Shown here: in pieces, positions 6,445 through 13,036 of the stretch | Layout: each line of letters starts with the position of its first letter | How positions within the stretch are numbered: the stretch's first letter is position 1 | NCBI GenBank assembly: GCA_024275775.1 | Contig: JAJRYM010000126.1 | Coordinates: 1-13,332 of the forward strand | Direction: 5' to 3' | Source of the DNA: Nitrospirota bacterium | Lineage (GTDB): Bacteria > Nitrospinota_A > UBA7883 > JACRGQ01 | Length of the DNA: 13,332 nt | Translations under genes and position numbers: made by a program | The notes under the pieces: model-generated | Databases searched by the model: none | Told to the model about the DNA's origin: nothing | What the model saw: only the letters and a program-made list of their open reading frames with translations

Positions 6445-7362
6445 ATGAGCTCGCCGGAAAGTAAACTGATATGGATGGACGGAAAACTTGTTCCGTGGGA
6501 TCAGGCCAACGTCCACATCCTCACCCATACCCTGCATTACGGCACAGGCGTTTTTGAAGGAATCCGCTGTTACAGAACGGAAAAAGGCTCGGCCGTATTC
6601 CGCCTCCGCGACCATGTTAACCGGCTTTTCAACTCGGCCCATATCCTCGGATACAAGATACCTTACACGCGCGAAGAGGTAATCGACGCTATCAAGACAA
6701 CCATCAGGGAAAACGGCCTTGAGGAATGCTACATCCGCCCGCTGGCGTGGCTTGGCACGGAAGGGCGCGGCCTCAACCCCATCGGCATCTCTGTTCATTT
6801 GGCGATAGCGGCATGGAAATGGGGAACATATCTCGGAGCCGAAGCGCTGGAAAACGGCATCAAGGTTATGGTCTCTTCCTTTTCCAGGCATCATCCGAAT
6901 ATCAGCCTCACAAAATCGAAAGCCACCGGATGGTACCTCAATTCAGTGCTGGCAAAACAGGAAGCGATAAAAAACGGTTTCGACGAAGCTATCCTGCTGG
7001 ATACTTTGGGCAACGTAGCGGAAGGTTCGGGAGAAAATATTTTCATCGTAAGAAACGGCGCTATCAAAACGCCGCCTCTCGTATCGGTGCTGGAAGGGAT
7101 TACGCGGGAAAGCGTTATCAGGGTAGCGCGCGATAGCGGCATCGATGTTGTCGAAACCTATTTTTCGCGCGACGAGGTTTATATAGCCGACGAGGTGTTC
7201 TTCACCGGAACGGCGGCGGAGCTGACGCCGGTATGCGAAGTGGATCGCAGAAAAATCGGCGATGGGAAGCGCGGCCCGATAACGGAAAAACTGCAGGAGA
7301 CGTTTTTCGCCGCCATTCAGGGCAAAAACGGCGATTACGCCGACTGGCTTGACGTAGTCTAA
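6445..7362 (+). CDS. ilvE: Branched-chain amino-acid aminotransferase (fold-type IV PLP enzyme)
   Basis: A 305-residue cytoplasmic aminotransferase catalysing the last step of Val/Leu/Ile synthesis, or the first of their breakdown, with 2-oxoglutarate/glutamate. The N-terminus IWMDGKLVPWDQANVHILTH and HYGTGVFEGIRCY is canonical. PLP binds K159 in SKATGWYLNSVLAKQEA, the same position as in E. coli IlvE. E193 lies in VAEGSGENIF, and GTAAELTPV (256-263) is the phosphate-binding turn near the end. Length is normal. ATG 6445 is preferred: the frame opens upstream at a TTG (6406), but those 13 Arg-rich residues are not family sequence and TTG coincides with the -35 box. No usable Shine-Dalgarno precedes ATG 6445. 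Confidence 0.95.
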   Translation: MSSPESKLIWMDGKLVPWDQANVHILTHTLHYGTGVFEGIRCYRTEKGSAVFRLRDHVNRLFNSAHILGYKIPYTREEVIDAIKTTIRENGLEECYIRPLAWLGTEGRGLNPIGISVHLAIAAWKWGTYLGAEALENGIKVMVSSFSRHHPNISLTKSKATGWYLNSVLAKQEAIKNGFDEAILLDTLGNVAEGSGENIFIVRNGAIKTPPLVSVLEGITRESVIRVARDSGIDVVETYFSRDEVYIADEVFFTGTAAELTPVCEVDRRKIGDGKRGPITEKLQETFFAAIQGKNGDYADWLDVV

Positions 7363-7385
7363 ATCAGTCTTATTTTATAAATAAG
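7349..7385 (+). promoter_or_regulatory. Candidate promoter and AT-rich palindrome before the FmdB-type gene
   Basis: TTGACG (7349-7354, 5/6, overlapping the end of ilvE), a 16-bp spacer and TATTTT (7371-7376, 4/6). A perfect palindrome CTTATTT-TAT-AAATAAG (7369-7385) overlaps the -10 and predicted start and could be an operator or simply AT-rich promoter DNA. The predicted leader is about 34 nt and includes the Shine-Dalgarno. Confidence 0.35.
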
Positions 7386-7416
7386 AAGGCGAACATGATT
7401 AAGGAGATATCCTGAA

Positions 7417-7722
7417 ATGCCTATTTATGAATATAAATGTAAAAGCTGTGAAAACCTGTTCGAGATTCAGCACGGCATAAACGAAGTTGCCAAAAGAAAA
7501 TGCCCCGAATGCGGCGGGAATATGCAAAGGCTGATTTCCCAAAACGCCTTCCTGCTCAAGGGAGGCGGCTGGTATAAAGACGGCTATTCGGCAGGCAATT
7601 CCGGCAACGAAAAAAAGCCTGCAAAAAAAGCGGACGCGAAACCGGACGCGAAACCGGACGCGAAAAAAGAGACTGCCAAAGCGGCGGTTGCCGATAAACC
7701 AAAACCGGCGCCCGCCTCCTGA
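7417..7722 (+). CDS. FmdB-family zinc-ribbon protein
   Basis: A 101-residue protein with the FmdB/CxxC regulatory-type zinc ribbon at residues 1-42: MPIYEYKCKSCENLFE and KRKCPECGGNMQR, giving Zn ligands C8, C11, C29 and C32. GGGWYKDGY (49-57) is also typical. The remainder (about 64-101) is a low-complexity Lys/Ala/Pro/Asp tail encoded partly by a 12-bp tandem repeat. The family was named for a putative regulator of the formamidase operon, but its molecular role is essentially unknown. ATG 7417 has AAGGAG at 7401-7406, spacing 10. The deformylase gene starts 21 bp after the stop, so the two likely form an operon. The longer ilvE lies 54 bp upstream and readthrough is possible. Confidence 0.87.
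   Translation: MPIYEYKCKSCENLFEIQHGINEVAKRKCPECGGNMQRLISQNAFLLKGGGWYKDGYSAGNSGNEKKPAKKADAKPDAKPDAKKETAKAAVADKPKPAPAS
7632..7667 (+). repeat. Three 12-bp tandem repeats inside the FmdB-type gene
   Basis: Unit GGACGCGAAACC in three copies (7632-7643, 7644-7655, 7656-7667; the last ends AAA instead of ACC). It encodes a repeated Asp-Ala-Lys-Pro. Being in-frame, copy-number change would alter tail length without a frameshift. Confidence 0.85.
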
Positions 7723-7743
7723 ATTCGGCGGCAGAGTTAAAGA

Positions 7744-8298
7744 ATGTCGGACATATTAGGCTCCAAGCCGGCCGTTTTCAACGTGGCTCAAATGGGCAAC
7801 CCTGTTCTTCGGATTCCCGCCGAACCGGTTACGGCAGAGGAAGTAGGCGATAAAAGCACAACGTTTCTCATCGATTCGATGATAGCCACTATGAGGGAGC
7901 ATAGCGGCGCCGGCCTGGCCGCTCCGCAGGTGCACGTTTCAAAACAGATAGTGGTGATTGAAGCGCATTCCAATCCCCGCTACCAGAACAAAGAAGATAT
8001 TCCCCTAACCGTCCTGCTCAATCCTAAGATTACGAAATTCTCGGAAGAGCTTGAGGAAGGGTGGGAAGGCTGTCTTTCGCTAAAGGGGCTGTGGGGCAAG
8101 GTAAAACGTTCGACGGCCGTTACGGTGCAGGCTCTTACGCTGGATGGAAGAGATATCGAAATAAAGGCGGAAGGTTTTTTTGCTATTGTTCTTCAGCACG
8201 AAATAGACCATCTTTACGGAAAACTTTTCGTGGACAGGATGGACGACATATCGTCTCTTTCCTTTACCGACGAACACAACCGCTACAGCGCGGACTAA
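7744..8298 (+). CDS. def: Peptide deformylase
   Basis: A 184-residue metalloenzyme removing the N-formyl group from nascent proteins in the cytoplasm. All three family motifs are present: SGAGLAAPQV (54-63, motif I with Q62), EGCLS (108-112, metal ligand C110), and QHEIDHL (151-157) with ligands H152 and H156 and catalytic E153, followed by YGKLFVDRM. Downstream of motif II the sequence is LKGLWGKVKR, lacking the Pro usually found right after EGCLS(I/V). The first residues are a few longer than in E. coli. Start ATG 7744 has only a weak purine-rich stretch upstream (GTTAAAGA). The upstream partner is the FmdB-type gene; no fmt is visible. No clear terminator follows in the 131-bp gap before the next gene. 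Confidence 0.95.
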   Translation: MSDILGSKPAVFNVAQMGNPVLRIPAEPVTAEEVGDKSTTFLIDSMIATMREHSGAGLAAPQVHVSKQIVVIEAHSNPRYQNKEDIPLTVLLNPKITKFSEELEEGWEGCLSLKGLWGKVKRSTAVTVQALTLDGRDIEIKAEGFFAIVLQHEIDHLYGKLFVDRMDDISSLSFTDEHNRYSAD

Positions 8299-8367
8299 CT
8301 CATCCTTCTTCCCGCAAACTTTGCCCGCCTGATTCCGAGGCGAACCTCTGGATAAAAAGCCGTTGGG

Positions 8368-8396
8368 TTGAAAATAACCGCCAAAACCTTTATCTT
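8368..8396 (+). promoter_or_regulatory. Candidate promoter of the activase-ferredoxin operon
   Basis: TTGAAA (8368-8373, 5/6), a 17-bp spacer and TATCTT (8391-8396, 4/6). The predicted start near 8403 gives a leader of about 27 nt carrying the purine-rich AGGGGGAAG just before GTG 8430. The rest of the 8299-8429 gap holds nothing clear beyond a 4-bp hairpin (GAGG-CGAA-CCTC). Confidence 0.4.
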
Positions 8397-8429
8397 GAAA
8401 ATTGATCACAGCCCAATGAGAGGGGGAAG

Positions 8430-11400
8430 GTGCGGACTTTTTATATAGGCATAGATACAGGCAGCATCAGCGTAAAAGTCGCTCTTGTTGACGACCGTAA
8501 AAAGGTCGTAAAGCATATCTACCGCCGGATGTTCGGCAAACCGTTGCCGGTGCTGGCGGAAATCCTTGAAGAAATCGGGTTGGAATTTCCCGACGCCCGG
8601 ATTCTCGCCTGCGGTACAACCGGCACCGGCGGGGAGCTGGCCGCAAAGCTGGCCGGCGGACAGTTTTTTAACGAAATTGTGGCGCAGTCCGCGGCCGTTT
8701 CGTATTTGTATCCGCGCGTGCGCACGGTTATTGAAATGGGCGGGCAGGATTCCAAGTTCATTCTGCTAAAACCGATGAACGGCAACGGCGCCGGTTCCGT
8801 GCTTGAAGATTTTTCCATGAACAGCGCCTGCGCGGCCGGCACCGGTTCGTTTCTTGATCAGCAGGCTTCCCGGATGGGTTACCGAATTGAGAAGGAATTC
8901 GGGGAAATGGCGCTTAAATCGTCCCATCCGCCGCGGATAGCCGGCAGGTGTTCCGTGTTCGCCAAGTCGGACATGATACACCTCCAGCAGATAGGAACGC
9001 CGGATTACGATATCGCCGCCGGGCTCTGCCATGCTGTGGCGAGAAGTTTCAAAAGCAACGTCGCCAAAGGCAAACAGTTTATAAAGCCGGTAGCCTTCGT
9101 TGGCGGAGTGGCGGCGAACATCGGCGTGGTTAAGGCGTTTCGCGACGAGCTTGGCATCGACAATCTGATAATTCCCGAATTTCACAAAGTAACAGGCGCC
9201 ATCGGTGCCGCGCTGTCCGTTATAGACTCCAAAGAGGCTGTGGCATGGCGCGGAGCGGATGGAATAAGGAAACATCTCGGCAAAAGAGCGTTCGTAGGAG
9301 GCGGCCTCGCCCCTCTGATGAATGCTCGCAACGGCGACAGATACGAAGTATCGACCCACCCGATTACTCAAGGGACGGAAGTTTATATAGGCATCGATAT
9401 CGGCTCGCTTTCCACGAACGTGGTGGCGATTGACGACAGGCTGAGAGTGGTGGCCAGAAGATACCTGCGAACGGCGGGACGGCCTATCGACGCCGTTACG
9501 AGGGGGCTTCTTGAAATCGGCGGGGAAATAGCCGGCAAGGCGGCGGTGAAAGGCGTTGGAACAACAGGTTCAGGGCGGTACATGATAGCCGATTTCGTGG
9601 GGGCCGACGCCGTGCGCAACGAGATAACCGCACAGGCTACGGCGGCGGTTCATTTCGCGCCGGATGTGGATACGATTTTTGAAATAGGCGGGCAGGATTC
9701 CAAGTACATCTCTCTAAAAAACGGCGTAGTGGTTGATTTCGAGATGAACAAAGTATGCGCGGCCGGCACCGGCTCTTTCATAGAAGAGCAGGCCGAAAGG
9801 CTTGAGCTCGATATAAAAAAGGATTTCTCGGAATCCGCTTTCGCGGCCGAAAAGCCGGGCAGGTTCGGCGAGAGGTGCACGGTATTTATAGAATCGGATC
9901 TGGTGGCGCATCAGCAGAAAGGCTCGCCGTCATCGGACTTGGCGGCAGGGCTGGCGCATTCGATTGTTCGGAACTATCTCAATGTCGTCGGGGACAGGAA
10001 AATAGGAAACAAAATCCTTTTTCAGGGAGGAGTGGCCTGGAACGAGGCTGTGGTTTCGGCGTTTGCCGCGATAACCGGCAAAAAGATACACGTTCCCCCG
10101 CAACATGACGTAACAGGCGCGATAGGGGCCGCAATGATAGCCCGAAGGGAGATGAAAGCGAAGGTTGCAGGCGAAAGCTCCTTCTTAGGTTTCGATTTAA
10201 GGAAACGGGAGTACAGGGCGAGCACCTTCGAGTGCAAGGCGTGCGAGAACGTATGCGACATCTCCCGCGTAAAGTTTGGAAACGAGGACGCGCACTACTA
10301 CGGCGCAAGGTGCGAGCTTTTTGAGAAAAAGAAAAAGAAGCGGAACGGCCTGCCGGATCTTTTCGCGGAACGGGAAAAACTTCTGTTCGGAGATTTCGCC
10401 GACGCGGGGCAAAAGAAAAAACCCCCGTCAACTGATAAAAAAACCGTCGTGGGAATACCGAGGGCGCTTTTCACATGGGAGCTTTTTCCGTTCTGGCGAA
10501 CATTTCTCGAAGAGCTTGGGTGCGAGGTGGTTATCTCCGCAAAAACAAACCAGAAAATAACGGACGCTTCCATGGAACGCGTAACGGCTGAAAGCTGTTT
10601 CCCCATAAAAATTATTCACGGCCACGTTTTGAATCTTATCGAAAAAGGTGTTGACGCCGTTTTCGTGCCAAGCGTAATCACCATGCACCGGTCCGGCGAT
10701 AAGTTCAAAACCGGTACGAGCTGTCCTCTCGTGCAGGCGGCATCATACATTCTTAAGGCGGCCGTGGATTTCGGCGAAAAAAATGTGGAGCTATGGGAGC
10801 CGGCGATTCACTTTCACAAGGGAGAAAAGGCCGTAGCCAAAGAGTTGGCCGCGACTGGCCGAAAGCTCAATGCTTCGCCCGCGAAGGTGCGTCAAGCGGT
10901 TTTAGCGGCCGGTAAAGCGCAAAACGCTTTTTTCGAAGCGTTACGGGCAAGAGGCCGGGAAATAATAGACGGTCTTGGCGAAAATCGAAAAGGAGTTGTA
11001 ATTATCGCCCGCCCGTACAACGGCTGTGACAGCGGGCTGAATATGGATTTGCCCCGCAAACTCAAGGAAATGGGCAAAATGGCCATCCCTATGGATATGC
11101 TTCCGATATCGGAAGACGACATACACGAAGAAAATCAGGACATGTACTGGCGGTCGGGACAGCGCATGCTTTCGGCGGCGGAAATAGTGCGCTGTAACCC
11201 GAATCTGGACGCCATCCACCTATCCAGCTTCAAATGCGGGCCGGATTCTTTCATAAGCTATCATGTTCAGAAACAGATGATGGGGAAGCCGTATCTTCAT
11301 CTCGAGCTGGACGAGCATTCGGCCGACGCTGGCATGCTTACAAGATGCGAGGCTTTTTTCGATTCACTCGAAAACAGCGGCACAGCCGGTTACGCGAATC

Positions 11401-12632
11401 GCAAACCGCTGAAACCGCACAGGAAGAACGGGCACAAAAGAGTTCTGTATCTTCCAAATATGTGCGACCATGCCTACCCGCTGGCGGCGGCGCTGACCCA
11501 TTGCGGGCAGGAGACGGAGGTTTTGCCTGAAACCACCAAAGAATCCCTCGATATAGCCGGAAAGTTCGCAACGGGCAAGGAATGCCTTCCTTTCAGGATA
11601 GTAACCGGTGATATTCTTGCAAAAGCTCTTTCATCCGGTTTTGAACCGGAGCGAACCATCTTTTTCATGCCGACAACAGGCGGGCCATGCCGGTTCGGGC
11701 AATACAATTCCGTCATACGCCTTTTCCTCGACAGGCTGGGCTATATCGACACCCCTATTCTGACGCCCGACTCCCACACCGCCTACGAAGCCTTCGGGCA
11801 GTTGTCTAAGGGGTTCAGGCGGATGGCATGGCGCGGGGTGGTGGCGATGGACAGACTGCAAAAACTAAAACATGAAACAAGGCCGTACGAAACGGTGAAA
11901 GGAGCTACCGACTGCGGTTATCAGACGGCGCTCGATATTATCGTCAAATCAATGCGATACGGAGGAGATGATATTGTTAAAAGAATGTACGACATTCGGG
12001 ATATTTTCCGCGCAATCCCGACCGACAGGTCGCAAAAGAAACCAGTAATCGGAGTTGTGGGAGAGATTTTCGTACGCCTGCACCGTTTCAGCAATCAGGA
12101 TATCGCCGGGAAAATCGAGGAGCTTGGCGGGGAGGCACGGATTGCCCCCTTTACGGAATGGGTTTTTTACTGCATAAGCTCTTTTGTAAGCGAGGCCGGA
12201 AAAGACGGCAGGTTTAAGGATATGCTTGCGGGGGCGGCGTATCGCATCACTCAGACCAGGGATGAAAAAAAATTGCTTGCGCCTTTCAATAGGGATTTGC
12301 AAAATTGGCATGAGCCTGCTATAGATGAAGTCCTACGGCTGGCAAAGCCTTACGTTGACGAATCGTTTAAAGGAGAAGCGGTATTGAGTGTAGGAAAAGC
12401 AATTGATTACGTTTATAAGGGATGTTCCGGAATTGCTAACATTCTGCCGTTTTCCTGCATGCCCGGCACCGTGGTAACGGCTCTTTCGGGGAAAATCCGA
12501 AAAGATCACGGCAACATACCCTGGATAAACATCGATTACGATGGAGTGGAAGAAGATACGGTGCAGTCAAGGCTGGAAGCGTTCATGTATCAGGCCGGCC
12601 GGTATAAAAAAGAAATTAAGAAACGGCAGTAA
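8430..12632 (+). CDS. Large acyl-CoA dehydratase activase fusion: two BcrAD/BadFG ATPase modules, DUF2229 and dehydratase-like region
   Basis: A 1400-residue cytoplasmic protein. Module 1 (about 4-268) and module 2 (about 318-572) are each ASKHA ATPases of the HgdC/BcrAD type: GIDTGSISVK / GIDIGSLSTN phosphate loops, GGQDSK at 104 and 420, and CAAGTGSF with C134 and C443, with second Cys ligands C174 and C483 (RC(S/T)VF). In HgdC two identical subunits share one [4Fe-4S] cluster through these Cys pairs; here both halves are on one chain. A Cys group (C602, C605, C609, C628) follows. DUF2229 begins near 673 (VVGIPRALFTWELFPFWR), then a region akin to 2-hydroxyglutaryl-CoA dehydratase/double-cubane proteins with many Cys-Pro and Cys-Gly motifs (C723, C765, C936, C1012, C1052, C1087, C1332, C1343). 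The family is widespread in anaerobes; substrate unknown. The GTG start has AGGGGG 3 nt upstream, tighter than usual. It is cotranscribed with a ferredoxin. Confidence 0.93.
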   Translation: MRTFYIGIDTGSISVKVALVDDRKKVVKHIYRRMFGKPLPVLAEILEEIGLEFPDARILACGTTGTGGELAAKLAGGQFFNEIVAQSAAVSYLYPRVRTVIEMGGQDSKFILLKPMNGNGAGSVLEDFSMNSACAAGTGSFLDQQASRMGYRIEKEFGEMALKSSHPPRIAGRCSVFAKSDMIHLQQIGTPDYDIAAGLCHAVARSFKSNVAKGKQFIKPVAFVGGVAANIGVVKAFRDELGIDNLIIPEFHKVTGAIGAALSVIDSKEAVAWRGADGIRKHLGKRAFVGGGLAPLMNARNGDRYEVSTHPITQGTEVYIGIDIGSLSTNVVAIDDRLRVVARRYLRTAGRPIDAVTRGLLEIGGEIAGKAAVKGVGTTGSGRYMIADFVGADAVRNEITAQATAAVHFAPDVDTIFEIGGQDSKYISLKNGVVVDFEMNKVCAAGTGSFIEEQAERLELDIKKDFSESAFAAEKPGRFGERCTVFIESDLVAHQQKGSPSSDLAAGLAHSIVRNYLNVVGDRKIGNKILFQGGVAWNEAVVSAFAAITGKKIHVPPQHDVTGAIGAAMIARREMKAKVAGESSFLGFDLRKREYRASTFECKACENVCDISRVKFGNEDAHYYGARCELFEKKKKKRNGLPDLFAEREKLLFGDFADAGQKKKPPSTDKKTVVGIPRALFTWELFPFWRTFLEELGCEVVISAKTNQKITDASMERVTAESCFPIKIIHGHVLNLIEKGVDAVFVPSVITMHRSGDKFKTGTSCPLVQAASYILKAAVDFGEKNVELWEPAIHFHKGEKAVAKELAATGRKLNASPAKVRQAVLAAGKAQNAFFEALRARGREIIDGLGENRKGVVIIARPYNGCDSGLNMDLPRKLKEMGKMAIPMDMLPISEDDIHEENQDMYWRSGQRMLSAAEIVRCNPNLDAIHLSSFKCGPDSFISYHVQKQMMGKPYLHLELDEHSADAGMLTRCEAFFDSLENSGTAGYANRKPLKPHRKNGHKRVLYLPNMCDHAYPLAAALTHCGQETEVLPETTKESLDIAGKFATGKECLPFRIVTGDILAKALSSGFEPERTIFFMPTTGGPCRFGQYNSVIRLFLDRLGYIDTPILTPDSHTAYEAFGQLSKGFRRMAWRGVVAMDRLQKLKHETRPYETVKGATDCGYQTALDIIVKSMRYGGDDIVKRMYDIRDIFRAIPTDRSQKKPVIGVVGEIFVRLHRFSNQDIAGKIEELGGEARIAPFTEWVFYCISSFVSEAGKDGRFKDMLAGAAYRITQTRDEKKLLAPFNRDLQNWHEPAIDEVLRLAKPYVDESFKGEAVLSVGKAIDYVYKGCSGIANILPFSCMPGTVVTALSGKIRKDHGNIPWINIDYDGVEEDTVQSRLEAFMYQAGRYKKEIKKRQ

Positions 12633-12660
12633 GCCGAAATTATTGAAAGGAGGTGGACTC

Positions 12661-12909
12661 ATGGCGTTAATTATTACTGATGAATGCGTAAACTGCGGTG
12701 TTTGCGAACCAGAGTGTCCGAACGAGGCAATCTCTGAAGGGGATGATATTTATATCATTAACCCCGACAAATGCACCGAGTGCGTTGGAGCGTTCGACGA
12801 ACCTCAGTGCGTTGAAGTTTGTCCTGTCGACTGCATCCCAAGCGATCCCGAACACGAGGAGACGAAGGAACAGCTTCAGGCTAAATACGAATCATTACAC
12901 AACGGATAG
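12661..12909 (+). CDS. Allochromatium-type 2[4Fe-4S] ferredoxin
   Basis: An 82-residue low-potential electron carrier. Cluster motifs: C9xxC12xxC15xxxC19P, then C38xxC41-x8-C50xxxC54P and an extra C58. The insertion between C41 and C50 plus the C-terminal helix (EETKEQLQAKYESL) define the Allochromatium vinosum (Alvin) type, whose clusters have unusually low and unequal potentials. ATG 12661 is chosen for the excellent AAAGGAGGTG (12646-12655). It lies 28 bp after the activase fusion on the same strand and before a strong terminator, so the two are almost certainly cotranscribed and the ferredoxin is the likely electron donor to the fusion protein. YfhL-type naming is possible. Confidence 0.95.
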   Translation: MALIITDECVNCGVCEPECPNEAISEGDDIYIINPDKCTECVGAFDEPQCVEVCPVDCIPSDPEHEETKEQLQAKYESLHNG

Positions 12910-12919
12910 TTATGCGAGT

Positions 12920-12947
12920 CCGGCTCCGTAAAGGGGCCGGGTTTTTT
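12920..12947 (+). terminator. Intrinsic terminator of the activase-ferredoxin operon
   Basis: Stem CCGGCTCC / GGGGCCGG (8 bp with one T-G wobble), loop GTAAA, followed by G and six T (12942-12947). It starts 10 nt after the ferredoxin stop codon. Confidence 0.88.
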
Positions 12948-12961
12948 CATCCCGACCTGTT

Positions 12962-13036
12962 GCGGGAGTAACTCAATGGTAGAGTGTCAGCTTCCCAAGC
13001 TGGACGTTGCGGGTTCGATCCCCGTCTCCCGCTCCA
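12962..13036 (+). tRNA. tRNA-Gly (anticodon CCC)
   Basis: A full cloverleaf with encoded CCA: acceptor GCGGGAG (12962-12968) pairs with CTCCCGC (13026-13032), discriminator T, CCA 13034-13036. D stem ACTC/GAGT; anticodon stem TCAGC/GCTGG with loop TTCCCAA, placing anticodon CCC at 12994-12996 (reads GGG, Gly). Variable loop ACGTT; T stem GCGGG/CCCGT with loop TTCGATC. No separate promoter is visible in the 14 nt between the terminator T-run and the tRNA. Confidence 0.96.

Noticed and set aside
7632..7667. Possible CRISPR-like repeats
   Set aside because: Contiguous 12-bp in-frame tandem repeats without spacers, inside a coding region.
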